The notes under the pieces: generated by a model | What the model saw: only the letters and a program-made list of their open reading frames with translations | Told to the model about the DNA's origin: nothing | The model's database searches: none | Made by a program: the position numbers and the translations under genes | In this document: positions 39,158 to 49,746 of the stretch, piece by piece | Numbering within the stretch: the stretch's first letter is position 1 | How the letters are laid out: every line of letters begins with the position of its first letter | NCBI GenBank assembly: GCA_019359445.1 | Contig: JAHHHJ010000023.1 | Location: forward strand, 19,668 to 83,667 | Length of the DNA stretch: 64,000 bases | Direction: 5' to 3' | DNA from: Kastovskya adunca ATA6-11-RM4 | GTDB lineage: Bacteria; Cyanobacteriota; Cyanobacteriia; Cyanobacteriales; Coleofasciculaceae

Positions 39158-39376
39158 ATGCAAGTTAAAGACCTCACCATTGACGAACTGAAAACTCTGA
39201 TTCGAGAAACTGTCATGGAAGCTTTAGAGGAGCTTTTGCCCGATCCAGATGAAGGTAAAACAGTTAAAGAGGAGTTCAAGCGAGAACTTCTAGAAACTCG
39301 CAAGCGCCGAGAGACGGGAGTTCGAGCCATTCCAGCAGAAGAGGTAATGCAAAAACTGGGATTAGGAGGCAAATGA
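39158..39376 (+). CDS. Antitoxin-like small protein
   Basis: A 72-residue, acidic and lysine-rich protein (starts MQVKDLTIDELKTLIRETVM) directly ahead of a RelE-type toxin gene. The last codons overlap the toxin start by four bases. Position, size and the helical charged pattern argue for the antitoxin. The family is the small DUF2281-like or uncharacterised group; I cannot be sure. An AGCGATTACC stretch precedes the ATG without a strong ribosome site. Confidence 0.8.
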   Translation: MQVKDLTIDELKTLIRETVMEALEELLPDPDEGKTVKEEFKRELLETRKRRETGVRAIPAEEVMQKLGLGGK

Positions 39377-39633
39377 GCTATTTGGTTGAATATGAACCAG
39401 AAGCCTTTGCTGATTTAGAGAGGTTGACTCAGGCAGTTCGGGAGCGAGTCATCAATAAGATTAATTGGTTGGCTGAGAATTTTGACCAGATTACACCGCA
39501 ACCTTTGACGGCTGATTTATCAGGTTTCTTCAAACTGAGAGTTGGAGATTACCGAGTGATTTACGAATTTAACCGCGAAGAAAGAGTAGTTTTTATTGAC
39601 CGAATTAGGCATCGACGAGAAGTTTACAATTGA
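39373..39633 (+). CDS. RelE/ParE-family toxin
   Basis: An 86-residue toxin-fold protein. The sequence begins SYLVEYEPEAFADLERLTQA and has the family end LRVGDYRVIYEFNREERVVF plus IDRIRHRREVY. RelE toxins cleave mRNA on the ribosome and ParE toxins block gyrase; this sequence looks nearer to RelE. It overlaps the putative antitoxin by four bases. Confidence 0.88.
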   Translation: MSYLVEYEPEAFADLERLTQAVRERVINKINWLAENFDQITPQPLTADLSGFFKLRVGDYRVIYEFNREERVVFIDRIRHRREVYN

Positions 39634-39798
39634 GCCTGTCTTGTTACTTCGCGCTTATATCCTTGGCAATGCCATTTTAACCAAGCTTCAACTAAGAAAT
39701 CGCAGCTATTTGACCATAACGAAGAATATTAAGACATCAGTAATAGTCTAATTTTTGCAATATAGTAAAACAGTAAACACTCCACCGATATTTTTCCT

Positions 39799-40680
39799 AT
39801 GAGCTTAGAGCGCTCGATTCGTAAGTTGGCCGCTGTAGCCAATGCCTTGTCATCAATGGAAATATGTACGACATCAGGATGTAACCAACTCGTCTCAAAA
39901 CCCGGTTACAAATTATGCTATGAATGCTGGAAGACAAACAACTTAACGTCTCGATCAACAGCGACACCTAAACCCCAGCCAAAACCTAAAATATCGTCCT
40001 CTCCTTCAATTCCATCGCTGCTGTCTGCTACCAAGATTAGTGAGAAACTGGCTCTACACAATCACATCATCCACCGCAATAATGTCAATCGTATTTTGGC
40101 AGAATTAGGATTACTAAGTAAGGAGAAAAATGGCTGGGTGGCGACACAGCGAGGAACTAGTTTCGGTGCTGTACAGAAAACTCATTCAGAGACTGGTAAT
40201 TTCTACGTTGTCTGGTCAGAATCTATCTTAGAAAACAAAATTTTTATCCAAACTCTTGCTGATTATGCTACTAGTAACAACCCAGAACAAAATGCTTCAC
40301 AAGTAATTGAGGAGCAAGGATTCCGTCAGAAGTTTCGTACTCAGGCAAATCTACGGACAACGGATGGGCATTGGGTACGCTCGAAAGCTGAAGTCCTAAT
40401 TGACAATTGGTTGTACATGGCAGAATTAGTTCACGCTTACGAACGCCGACTACCAATCGAAGAAGAAATGTATTGTGACTTTTACGTGCCTGCGGGAAAG
40501 GTATATATTGAATACTGGGGATTGGAAAATAATCCAGAGTATGCAGAACGCAAGAAAGTTAAAAAAGCTCTGTATCAAAAGTATGAATTCAAACTGATTG
40601 AATTATCTGATACAGAAATCAAAAATTTAGACGATTATTTACCTAAAATGTTGTTAAATTTCGGCGTTGTCGTCAGTTAA
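39799..40680 (+). CDS. Zinc-finger / KilA-like / PD-(D/E)XK nuclease-like protein
   Basis: The 293-residue protein appears to have three parts. Residues 20-45 hold four cysteines (C23, C28, C40, C43) spaced as a small zinc finger. Residues 74-140 (SATKISEKLALHNHIIHRN, RILAELGLLSKEKNGWVATQ, GNFYVVWSESIL) look like the DNA-binding domain found in phage antirepressors. Residues 193-260 resemble a nuclease core: E198 in VRSKAEVLIDNW, D227 in CDFYVP and E238 in KVYIEYWG, followed by a lysine-rich helix. This is inferred from motif spacing only. Function unknown; it stands alone, with chlN convergent downstream. Confidence 0.65.
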   Translation: MSLERSIRKLAAVANALSSMEICTTSGCNQLVSKPGYKLCYECWKTNNLTSRSTATPKPQPKPKISSSPSIPSLLSATKISEKLALHNHIIHRNNVNRILAELGLLSKEKNGWVATQRGTSFGAVQKTHSETGNFYVVWSESILENKIFIQTLADYATSNNPEQNASQVIEEQGFRQKFRTQANLRTTDGHWVRSKAEVLIDNWLYMAELVHAYERRLPIEEEMYCDFYVPAGKVYIEYWGLENNPEYAERKKVKKALYQKYEFKLIELSDTEIKNLDDYLPKMLLNFGVVVS

Positions 40681-40714
40681 CTTCTTTGATTACACCGTTA
40701 TTACAACAACTTAT

Positions 40715-40741
40715 AAAAAAGGCGATCGCATTTTGATCGCC
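40715..40741 (-). terminator. Terminator of the chlL-chlN transcript
   Basis: On the minus strand GGCGATC (40741-40735) pairs with GATCGCC (40727-40721), and a run of six T follows. The stem includes a HIP1 octamer. It lies about 60 bases past the chlN stop. Confidence 0.75.
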
Positions 40742-40766
40742 CTTAAATCCTATTCCATTTCTTACT

Positions 40767-40789
40767 CCCCTCTCCTCGCAGGAGAGGGG
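40767..40789. repeat. Perfect C/G-rich palindrome
   Basis: CCCCTCTCCT (40767-40776) pairs perfectly with AGGAGAGGGG (40780-40789) around a CGC loop. The hairpin lies between the chlN stop and the chlN terminator. Similar palindromes recur in cyanobacterial intergenic DNA, so it may be a small dispersed repeat. Confidence 0.75.
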
Positions 40790-40801
40790 TAGGGAGAGAG
40801 G

Positions 40802-42205
<1,404 letters not shown>

Positions 42206-42360
42206 TTAAAACTTTTTCTCCTCTTCTCTGGCATCAAATCACTAAGAATCCAAAATAGAGAGCCTCGTCTCCATCTCAATTAATTTTCTTAAAGCCTGCC
42301 TACACAGGCTTTGAACGCAATCGCCCCAGCCTCCAGGCTGAGGACAAAATAAAATCGTTC

Positions 42361-43227
42361 TTAAACCATCATCAGATCGATTTTCTCTTCCTCAGTCGCG
42401 GCTTGCGGCGTTGTGGGATTGAGGTAGAAGTCAGACAGCAAAGAGAACAACTCTCTATCTGGAGAATCATTCGGGACAACACCTTCCGGCTGTGCCAAAA
42501 TTTGGTCAGCAATGTTCAGGTAGTAGTCGCAAACCCAATTTAAAGAAGGGTCTTTCTCTGCCATCTCGAACAATGTCTTGCCCTTGACACGGGAGACGCG
42601 GATGTCCTCAATCAAAGGCAGAATTTCCAAAACAGGCATGGGTACGGATTCAATATACTTGTCGATCAAATCGCGCTTTGAGGTGCGGTTGCCAATTAAT
42701 CCTGCTAGACGCAGAGGATGGGTACGCGCTTTCTCACGCACAGAAGCCGCAATCCGGTTTGCCGCAAACAGCGCATCAAAACCGTTATCCGTGACGATCA
42801 TGCAGTAATCAGAGTAGTTCAGCGGTGCTGCAAAGCCACCACAAACTACGTCACCGAGAACGTCAAATAAAATCACATCGTACTCATCAAAAGCGTTGAG
42901 TTCTTTTAGCAGCTTCACTGTCTCGCCGACGACATAGCCACCGCAACCCGCACCCGCCGGAGGGCCACCTGCTTCTACGCAGTCAACGCCGCCATAGCCT
43001 TTGTAGATGACATCTTCAGGCCAGACATCTTCGTAGTGATAGTCCTTTTCCTGAAGGGTGTCAATAATGGTGGGAATTAAAAAGCCTGTGAGGGTAAAGG
43101 TGCTGTCGTGCTTCGGGTCACATCCAATTTGCAATACCTTTTTACCGCGACGAGCTAAAGCTACTGAGATATTACAGCTTGTTGTAGATTTGCCGATTCC
43201 GCCTTTTCCGTAAACTGAGAGTTTCAC
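42361..43227 (-). CDS. chlL: Light-independent protochlorophyllide reductase ATP-binding subunit L
   Basis: ChlL is a NifH-like homodimer that feeds electrons to ChlN-ChlB with ATP hydrolysis. The 288-residue product starts [20 protein letters not shown], with the P-loop at residues 8-15. The two [4Fe-4S] cysteines lie in [14 protein letters not shown] (near residue 95) and [16 protein letters not shown] (near residue 129). It is separated from chlN by a short gap, and both probably form one transcript. Confidence 0.97.
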   Translation of the reverse strand: MKLSVYGKGGIGKSTTSCNISVALARRGKKVLQIGCDPKHDSTFTLTGFLIPTIIDTLQEKDYHYEDVWPEDVIYKGYGGVDCVEAGGPPAGAGCGGYVVGETVKLLKELNAFDEYDVILFDVLGDVVCGGFAAPLNYSDYCMIVTDNGFDALFAANRIAASVREKARTHPLRLAGLIGNRTSKRDLIDKYIESVPMPVLEILPLIEDIRVSRVKGKTLFEMAEKDPSLNWVCDYYLNIADQILAQPEGVVPNDSPDRELFSLLSDFYLNPTTPQAATEEEKIDLMMV

Positions 43228-43422
43228 GCTTCTTATTCTCCTATCGTTGGGATTAAAACCTGATTTCTATTTGCCGTTAAGCAGGGCGGGTAGGGAGCTA
43301 CTGCTCTAGGGTGCCAGTCGTCTTTCGCCTGTCGTCAGCTTATGACTTGCATTATTGTGCAACTACCCAGCAAAAGAAAGGGGTGTTAAGGATAAGTTAG
43401 GGCTTAAATGTTCCTAAAAACG

Positions 43423-43764
43423 CTATATGAATACATTTATTAATAAAAAAGCACCAAAAATCAATCCGAAAGCTAAAAATTCAGTTTTAATTAGTTTTAG
43501 GATATTTAATCTATAAAAAGTGGTACAAAAGACAAAAATAAGATTTACCAAAAAAAGACCCAGAATACTTGGTATGCCAATGTTGCAGCAATAGGTAATA
43601 CCCTTGTCCTTGACCTCAGAGAGCTTTGTTAGCTTGTAGAGCTGGCTCAGAAGCGGTTTGTCCCGTGAAACTCTGGTGGTATAGCCAAGTAGCCTAAAGT
43701 CGGGTGGGTAGTCTGGGCTAGGAGTTTTATAAAGAATGATTAATTTTGGGGTGAGTGCGGACAT
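43423..43764 (-). CDS. Possible small membrane protein upstream of chlL
   Basis: A 113-residue frame with no family I can name. It has two hydrophobic stretches (near residues 63-83 and 92-113), preceded by a polar N-terminus. It lies on the chlL strand, 195 bases upstream of that gene. The composition is AT-rich and no ribosome-binding site is obvious, so it may be a chance frame. Confidence 0.35.
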   Translation of the reverse strand: MSALTPKLIILYKTPSPDYPPDFRLLGYTTRVSRDKPLLSQLYKLTKLSEVKDKGITYCCNIGIPSILGLFLVNLIFVFCTTFYRLNILKLIKTEFLAFGLIFGAFLLINVFI

Positions 43765-43926
43765 TCACTAGAGCTAGGTAGCGATCGCCACCTCATAGAT
43801 TGACAGCGCAACTTTTGCAAAATAGGTCAGTTAGGTGCTGCGGCTTTTGGCAACTGGGGTAGAGGCGATCGCTCATACTGGAAGAAATAGCGAATCGAAT
43901 CCTTGCGTAAATTTGCTCCTATCCCC

Positions 43927-44670
43927 ATGAGTTCTGCTATTACACCTCCAGATTTAACCACTCCTCTACCTGACCATACTGAGTTACCAGAGTCAGACGG
44001 CACCTTTGTGAAAAACTTTCAAGAACATCCTCAAAGTATCCTGCTGACTGACTCCATTCAACCTGTATTGCAGCAGCAGCATCCCGATGGGCAATACTGC
44101 ATCGGGCAAGATTCCGGCATTTACTGGCGCATCACTGAACCACCAGAACGGGGTGCAGAAGCACCTGATTGGTTTTACGTGCCAAATGTGTCGCCAACGC
44201 TGAATGGTGAAGTACGACGTTCCTATGTTTTATGGCAAGAATACGTTGCACCGTTGATTGTCTTGGAATTTGTTTCTGGGAATGGCTCCGAGGAGCGAGA
44301 TAGAACACCAATTACAGGGAAGTTTTGGGTTTACGAACAGGCAATTCGGGTACCCTTCTACGCCATTTATGAAGTGAAAAAAGCCAGTGTGGAGGTGTAT
44401 CACCTAATTGAAAATCACTACGAACTTGTTCCTGCTAATGAAAGAGGACGCTATCCAATTACCGCAATGGGAGTTGAGTTGGGGATTTGGCAGGGACAGT
44501 ATCAAAATGTCGAGTTTCCTTGGCTGCGCTGGTGGGATCTCTCAGGAAATCTTTTGCTAATAGGGGAAGAACGTGCTGAACAAGAACGTCAACGTGCCGA
44601 ACAAGAACACCAACGTGCCGAACGATTAGCCGCACAACTCCGAGCGTTAGGAATAGACCCAGAGGTATAA
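43927..44670 (+). CDS. Uma2-family (DUF820) endonuclease-like protein with charged repeat tail
   Basis: A 247-residue paralogue of the protein at 38263-39012. Core segments are EAPDWFYVPNVSPTLNGEVR, APLIVLEFVSGNGSEERDR and FWVYEQAIRVPFYAIYEVKK. The tail repeats RAEQERQ/RAEQEHQ units and ends LAAQLRALGIDPEV, almost the same as the other. The ATG at 43927 is preferred; a TTG at 43903 would add eight residues. clpB starts 120 bases downstream. Confidence 0.88.
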   Translation: MSSAITPPDLTTPLPDHTELPESDGTFVKNFQEHPQSILLTDSIQPVLQQQHPDGQYCIGQDSGIYWRITEPPERGAEAPDWFYVPNVSPTLNGEVRRSYVLWQEYVAPLIVLEFVSGNGSEERDRTPITGKFWVYEQAIRVPFYAIYEVKKASVEVYHLIENHYELVPANERGRYPITAMGVELGIWQGQYQNVEFPWLRWWDLSGNLLLIGEERAEQERQRAEQEHQRAERLAAQLRALGIDPEV

Positions 44671-44793
44671 AAAAGGACGGCTTTACCCCGAACACAGGGA
44701 GTGAACACCGACCATAGCTTTAGTATCTGCTTTTTTAGAATGTTTTTAGCTTTAAGGAATTATCTATTAAAAAAGAAAGAGAAGTAGGTAACT

Positions 44794-47415
44794 ATGCAAC
44801 CCAATAATCCTAATCAATTTACAGAAAAAGCGTGGGAGGCGATCGCTCATACTCCAGACATCGCCAAAGCTTGCCAGCAACAGCAGCTTGAGTCAGAACA
44901 TTTGCTCAAAGCCCTCTTAGAGCAAGAAGGACTAGCCACCAGCGTCTTGACGAAAGCGGGAGTGAATATGCAGGCGCTGCGGGACGGGGTGGAGGGCTTC
45001 ATCCGCCGCCAGCCGAAGGTTTCCGGTAGTGGTAGTTCTGTCTATCTGGGACGCAGTTTGGATACGCTCCTTGATAGAGCAGAGCAAGCTCGCAAAGACT
45101 ATGGAGATGAGTACATCTCGATCGAGCATCTACTACTGGCATATACCAAAGATGACCGCTTCGGGAAAGCCTTGTTTCGCGAACAGGGTTTAGATGAAGC
45201 AAAACTCAAAAATACGATTAAACAAATTCGCGGGAGCCAGAAAGTGACCGATCAAAACCCCGAAGGCAAATACGAAGCACTGGAAAAATACGGGCGTGAC
45301 TTAACAGAAGCAGCGCGTGAAGGGAAGCTTGATCCTGTGATCGGGCGGGATGATGAAATTCGCCGCACCATTCAAATTCTCTCCCGTCGTACCAAAAATA
45401 ATCCCGTGTTGATTGGTGAGCCTGGGGTTGGTAAAACCGCGATCGCTGAAGGATTGGCACAGCGAATTGTCAGTGGTGACGTGCCTCAATCCTTGAAAGA
45501 TAGACAGTTAATTGCCCTAGATATGGGGGCATTAATTGCTGGTGCCAAATTCCGGGGTGAATTTGAGGAACGATTGAAAGCCGTTCTCAAGGAAGTCACC
45601 GATTCTAAAGGTCAAATCATCCTGTTCATCGACGAGATTCACACCGTTGTCGGTGCTGGAGCAACCCAAGGCGCGATGGATGCGGGTAACTTGCTCAAGC
45701 CAATGCTGGCGCGGGGTGAGTTGCGCTGTATCGGTGCGACTACCTTGGATGAGTACCGCAAATACATTGAGAAAGACGCCGCTTTGGAGCGCCGCTTCCA
45801 GCAAGTTTTTGTCGATCAGCCCAACGTCACCGATACGATTTCGATTCTGCGGGGACTCAAAGAGCGTTACGAAGTTCACCACGGGGTGAAGATTTCTGAT
45901 AGCTCCTTAGTTGCGGCGGCTACGCTGTCTACTCGGTATATTAGCGATCGCTTCTTACCCGATAAAGCGATCGACTTGATGGACGAAGCCGCCGCCCGAC
46001 TGAAAATGGAGATTACCTCCAAGCCAGAAGAACTTGATGAAATTGACCGCAAAATTCTCCAGTTAGAAATGGAGAGGCTGTCATTGCAGAAAGAAACTGA
46101 CCCCGCTTCCATTGAACGCCTGGAAAGACTGGAAAAGGAACTGGCTAATCTCAAAGAAGAGCAATCCGCCTTAAATGCCCAATGGCAGTCGGAAAAAGAC
46201 TTAATCGTCCGCCTTCAGGAGATTAAAGAAGAAATTGACCGGGTGAACTTGGAAATTCAACAAGCCGAGCGCAATTATGACCTCAACCGCGCCGCCGAGT
46301 TGAAATATGGCAAGTTAATTCAGTTGCAGCGCGACTTACAAGTTGCTGAAAAGCATCTTTCCGAGGCGCAGCATAGTGGTAAGTCCTTGTTGCGGGAAGA
46401 AGTCACCGAATCCGACATTGCGGAAATCATCTCTAAGTGGACAGGTATTCCTGTCAGCAAACTAGTAGAGTCAGAGAAAGAAAAGCTGCTGCACTTGGAA
46501 GATGAACTGCACAAGCGGGTAGTCGGACAGGAAGAAGCTGTAACCGCCGTCGCCGATGCGATTCAGCGTTCGCGCGCTGGTTTGTCTGACCCCAATCGTC
46601 CGATTGCTAGCTTCATCTTCCTCGGCCCTACAGGTGTGGGTAAGACAGAGTTGGCAAAAGCCCTCGCCGCTTACCTCTTCGATACTGAAGACGCCTTAGT
46701 GCGGATTGATATGTCTGAGTACATGGAGAAGCACAGCGTCTCTCGTTTGATTGGTGCGCCTCCGGGATATGTTGGTTACGAAGAAGGCGGTCAGTTGACG
46801 GAATCTATCCGCCGTCGTCCTTATGCGGTGATTCTCTTCGACGAAATCGAGAAAGCGCATCCGGATGTCTTCAATGTGATGCTGCAAATCCTCGATGATG
46901 GTCGCGTCACCGATGCTCAAGGTCGCGTCGTTGACTTCAAGAACGCCGTGATTATCATGACCAGCAATATCGGTTCTCAATATATTCTCGATATTGGTGG
47001 CGATGACTCTCAATACGAAGAGATGCAGAGTCGGGTAATGGATGCGATGCGTACTAGCTTCCGTCCAGAATTCCTCAACCGGATTGATGAGATTATCATC
47101 TTCCATCAGTTGCAAAGACATCAGTTGCGGCAAATTGTCCAACTGCAAACGCAGCGACTGGAAAAGCGTTTGGCAGAGCGCAAGATGCCCCTCAAGCTCT
47201 CCGATGCGGCTCTCGACTTCTTGGCTGAGGTGGGTTACGACCCTGTGTTTGGTGCTAGACCCCTCAAGCGTGCTATTCAACGGGAGTTGGAGACGCAAAT
47301 TGCCAAGGCTATCTTGCGAAATGAGTTCAACGACGGTGACACGATTTTTGTGGATGTCGAGAACGAACGGCTTGCTTTCAAGCGCTTACCTGCGGAGTTG
47401 CTAACGACTCAGTAA
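44794..47415 (+). CDS. clpB: ATP-dependent chaperone ClpB
   Basis: ClpB is a hexameric disaggregase that works with DnaK. The 873-residue product has the N-domain ([19 protein letters not shown]), the first ATPase domain with [16 protein letters not shown] near residue 208 and the Walker [13 protein letters not shown], a coiled-coil middle domain at about 405-525 ([16 protein letters not shown]), and the second ATPase domain with [15 protein letters not shown] near 610. It also has the conserved [17 protein letters not shown]. Length is full. Two ClpB forms are common in cyanobacteria; I cannot tell which this is. No CIRCE operator was seen upstream. Confidence 0.97.
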   Translation: MQPNNPNQFTEKAWEAIAHTPDIAKACQQQQLESEHLLKALLEQEGLATSVLTKAGVNMQALRDGVEGFIRRQPKVSGSGSSVYLGRSLDTLLDRAEQARKDYGDEYISIEHLLLAYTKDDRFGKALFREQGLDEAKLKNTIKQIRGSQKVTDQNPEGKYEALEKYGRDLTEAAREGKLDPVIGRDDEIRRTIQILSRRTKNNPVLIGEPGVGKTAIAEGLAQRIVSGDVPQSLKDRQLIALDMGALIAGAKFRGEFEERLKAVLKEVTDSKGQIILFIDEIHTVVGAGATQGAMDAGNLLKPMLARGELRCIGATTLDEYRKYIEKDAALERRFQQVFVDQPNVTDTISILRGLKERYEVHHGVKISDSSLVAAATLSTRYISDRFLPDKAIDLMDEAAARLKMEITSKPEELDEIDRKILQLEMERLSLQKETDPASIERLERLEKELANLKEEQSALNAQWQSEKDLIVRLQEIKEEIDRVNLEIQQAERNYDLNRAAELKYGKLIQLQRDLQVAEKHLSEAQHSGKSLLREEVTESDIAEIISKWTGIPVSKLVESEKEKLLHLEDELHKRVVGQEEAVTAVADAIQRSRAGLSDPNRPIASFIFLGPTGVGKTELAKALAAYLFDTEDALVRIDMSEYMEKHSVSRLIGAPPGYVGYEEGGQLTESIRRRPYAVILFDEIEKAHPDVFNVMLQILDDGRVTDAQGRVVDFKNAVIIMTSNIGSQYILDIGGDDSQYEEMQSRVMDAMRTSFRPEFLNRIDEIIIFHQLQRHQLRQIVQLQTQRLEKRLAERKMPLKLSDAALDFLAEVGYDPVFGARPLKRAIQRELETQIAKAILRNEFNDGDTIFVDVENERLAFKRLPAELLTTQ

Positions 47416-47423
47416 TCAAGGCG

Positions 47424-47456
47424 AGATCCCTGGCTTGTTAGAGAAGTCGGGGATCT
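47424..47456 (+). other. Hairpin after clpB
   Basis: AGATCCC (47424-47430) pairs with GGGATCT (47450-47456) about ten bases after the clpB stop. There is no T-run, so it may stabilise the mRNA end or be a dispersed repeat rather than a true terminator. Confidence 0.5.
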
Positions 47457-47699
47457 GAGCTGTTAACAAAGAAAGATATTAGGGGCGATCGCTTTTAATA
47501 TCTTTTTCGTATTCGGGCATAGTTGAATAGCTGTGATGGGTGCCTATATTATTCAGACCTGAGGCGACAAGATGAATGGGGTGATGGGGAGAATCGATAA
47601 TCTCATCACCCTTGCTTTTCTGTCCTTTGATAGTGGGTGTTTTGCAGAAGGGGCATTTAAGGTAAAACGTGTCAGAGCCTTAATTTGGAAATAACACCC

Positions 47700-47954
47700 A
47701 TGAGTACAGAGCGACAGAAACAGTCCAACGAACCAGCCAAAGACCAAGAGCAGTATGTCGAGCCAGCAGAAACCTTGGAAGGTGCGATTGATGCGCGGGA
47801 TCTAGTAATGAAATCTGGCAACACCCAAACTCCAGCGGGAGAATCATTGACAGCTCATCCGGCGGTGACGCCTCAAATGCTCAATGACCCCGGTAATATC
47901 CGAGATGATTTGAGACAAGGTAGAGAGGATGAGGAGGACTTAAGTGGAGGCTAA
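47700..47954 (+). CDS. Small acidic hypothetical protein
   Basis: An 84-residue polar protein with no predicted hydrophobic core (starts STERQKQSNEPAKDQEQYVE, ends RQGREDEEDLSGG). It is probably unstructured. I do not know its family. The ATG at 47700 is preferred to a TTG 15 bases upstream; no strong ribosome-binding site precedes either. It stands 285 bases after clpB. Confidence 0.6.
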   Translation: MSTERQKQSNEPAKDQEQYVEPAETLEGAIDARDLVMKSGNTQTPAGESLTAHPAVTPQMLNDPGNIRDDLRQGREDEEDLSGG

Positions 47955-48113
47955 GTTGCTACACCTTTAAGTTATCAGTTTTGGCAGATCAGGAAAGGTC
48001 GCGATCGCCATTGCTCCCAAAGCGTGAAAATCTGCAAGGTTAGAGGTGTCGGAGCGGACTAATTTCCTGAGACAATGACAGTAGCTGTATGTTGATCGGC
48101 TTTGCTACTGTCT

Positions 48114-48374
48114 ATGACTGAGCCAAAAAAAGCGTCTCGTTCGCGTAAGGCTAATGCTGCCGTTCCTAACAATTGGAACTATGAGGCAACTGTTGCCAAA
48201 GCGGAAGCAATTATCCAGCAAATTGAATCAGGTGAGCTAGAGTTAGCAGAGGTTTTTGACCAATTTGCTGTTGCTGCGGAGTATCTGCGGCAATGCGAAA
48301 ACTTCTTAACTACTCGACAAAAGCAAGTGAATTTGTTGATTGAAACTTTGGCAGATGAGCCAGAGGCTTTTTAA
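48114..48374 (+). CDS. xseB: Exodeoxyribonuclease VII small subunit
   Basis: The small subunit of the enzyme that degrades single-stranded DNA to oligonucleotides. The 86-residue product has the family core [20 protein letters not shown] and [20 protein letters not shown], with a lysine-rich N-terminal tail. The ATG at 48114 is chosen over a start at 48102. The large subunit xseA is in this window at 62313-63545 on the other strand. Confidence 0.92.
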   Translation: MTEPKKASRSRKANAAVPNNWNYEATVAKAEAIIQQIESGELELAEVFDQFAVAAEYLRQCENFLTTRQKQVNLLIETLADEPEAF

Positions 48375-48453
48375 GTTAAATTAATTGGCTTGATGCCACT
48401 CTCTTGCTCCCCCCGACCCTGTATACACATCTCCAGGGTCGCTTTTCCTTTCT

Positions 48454-48490
48454 CTTGCTCCCCCCTTAACAAGGGGGGCTGGGGGGGTTA
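48454..48490 (+). repeat. Left inverted repeat around the DUF559 gene
   Basis: A C-rich then G-rich segment, read as CTTGCTCCCCCCTTAACAAG followed by GGGGGCTGGGGGGGTTA. Its reverse complement matches 48895-48932 downstream of the nuclease gene. Each copy is also internally palindromic (CCCCCCTTA...AAGGGGGG). A partial copy of CTCTTGCTCCCCCC is at 48400-48413. Confidence 0.85.
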
Positions 48491-48528
48491 ACCTGGGGCA
48501 ATTAACCTGCTAAAACCAGGATGCAGCA

Positions 48529-48915
48529 ATGACCAAACTCTATAACAGAGCCTCAGAGAAAGCGAAACGCCAGCAGCTTCGGCGGAATATGACAAAAGCT
48601 GAATTTCTACTCTGGCAAAAGCTCAGGTGCAAGCAACTTGAAGGAGTTAAGTTTCGCAGTCAATACGGTGTTAATCGGTTTGTTCTCGATTTTTATTGTA
48701 CTGAACTTAAATTAGCGATAGAAGTTGATGGGGAGAGTCATTTTCTTCTGGGCGCACAAGAATATGACCAAGAAAGGCAGGCTTTCATTGAGTCGCTGGG
48801 AATTCGGTTTTTAAGGTTTACTAATGATGAGGTGTATGGGAATTTAGAAGGGGTTCTAGAGAGGATTATTCAGAAGATTGGGGAATTGCGGAATGACCCC
48901 CCCAACCCCCCTTAA
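48529..48915 (+). CDS. DUF559 endonuclease-like protein
   Basis: A 128-residue protein with the DUF559/Vsr-like PD-(D/E)XK fold. The core is E25 in KAEFLLWQKLRC, D54 in NRFVLDFYC and E65/D67 in LAIEVDGESHF, then GIRFLRFTNDEVYGNLEGVL. The C-terminus ends RNDPPNPP, encoded by the start of the downstream inverted repeat, so the gene reads into the repeat. No partner gene is visible. The function of DUF559 proteins is not known; homing or mobile activity is possible here because of the flanks. Confidence 0.88.
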   Translation: MTKLYNRASEKAKRQQLRRNMTKAEFLLWQKLRCKQLEGVKFRSQYGVNRFVLDFYCTELKLAIEVDGESHFLLGAQEYDQERQAFIESLGIRFLRFTNDEVYGNLEGVLERIIQKIGELRNDPPNPP

Positions 48916-48932
48916 TAAGGGGGGAGCAGAAG
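48895..48932 (+). repeat. Right inverted repeat around the DUF559 gene
   Basis: The segment GACCCCCCCAACCCCCCTTA followed by ATAAGGGGGGAGCAGAAG is the inverted match of 48454-48490. It begins inside the 3' end of the nuclease gene and contains its stop codon. Confidence 0.85.
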
Positions 48933-49070
48933 ATAAAGTAGAATTTTGGGTTGATAGTAGATTTTGGCTAGGTGCGATCTGCTGGAAGCCGTAGCGATCG
49001 CATCACACATAGCTCTCGCTAACCGCTCATAATAGATGAAAGTCTAATTAGTTTAAATGTTACTAAGTTG

Positions 49071-49313
49071 ATGGCTATGATTCCTATTAATGAAGCCAAA
49101 CAGCGATTGCAAGATTTGATCGATGCCGTGAATCAATCCCATCAGCCGATTGTAATTGCTTCCCAAAACAGCAATGCCATTTTGCTATCTGAAGCAGATT
49201 GGTTGGCGATTCAGGAGACGCTATATCTACTCTCGATACCAGGAATGCGGGAATCAATTCGTGCTGGTTTGGCGACTCCGATTGAAGAATGCGATCGGGA
49301 GTTGGAGTGGTGA
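49071..49313 (+). CDS. Phd/YefM-type antitoxin
   Basis: The antitoxin of a YefM-YoeB type pair. The 80-residue product starts at ATG 49071 (MAMIPINEAKQRLQDLIDAV); an alternative ATG at 49077 would give the usual MIPINEAKQ start. It has the Phd fold elements NSNAILLSEADWLAIQETLY. Its TGA stop overlaps the toxin's GTG start. Confidence 0.9.
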   Translation: MAMIPINEAKQRLQDLIDAVNQSHQPIVIASQNSNAILLSEADWLAIQETLYLLSIPGMRESIRAGLATPIEECDRELEW

Positions 49314-49573
49314 CTTGGCAGCTTGTCTACACAAAACAGGCTCAAAAAGATGCCAAAAAGTTGGCTCAAAGTAACTTACGAGACAAGGCGCAAGCACTAC
49401 TCAATATCATTGAAATCAATCCATTTGAGAATCCCCCACCCTATGAAAAGCTGGTAGGTGATTTAGCTGGTGCTTACTCCCGGCGCATCAATATTCAGCA
49501 TCGTCTTGTGTATGAAGTGATTGAGTCAGAAAATACGGTGAAGATTCTGCGGATGTGGACTCATTACGAGTAG
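49310..49573 (+). CDS. YoeB/Txe-family mRNA interferase toxin
   Basis: YoeB toxins cleave mRNA in the ribosomal A site. The 87-residue product reads TWQLVYTKQAQKDAKKLAQS at its start, then PPPYEKLVGDLAGAYSRRIN and the C-terminal ILRMWTHYE with the conserved His and Tyr. GTG at 49310 overlaps the antitoxin stop by four bases and fits homologues; an ATG at 49289 would extend the protein into the antitoxin. Confidence 0.92.
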   Translation: MTWQLVYTKQAQKDAKKLAQSNLRDKAQALLNIIEINPFENPPPYEKLVGDLAGAYSRRINIQHRLVYEVIESENTVKILRMWTHYE

Positions 49574-49746
49574 TTTTTTTACGACATGACTGAAGATGCG
49601 ATCGCTATCTTCACCAGCGTTGAACTTTGGATGCTGCATTTTGCGTTGATGTTGGACGGGAGTGGATGTTGGTATAAATAGCGTTAACCCAATCTACTAA
49701 ATTAGGTTAATGACTCCTAAAAAAAACGCTGACTACAAGAGATGAA

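Noticed and set aside
46696..47298. 200-residue frame antisense to clpB
   Set aside because: It lies opposite the well-conserved second ATPase domain of clpB and has no start signal or recognisable domain.
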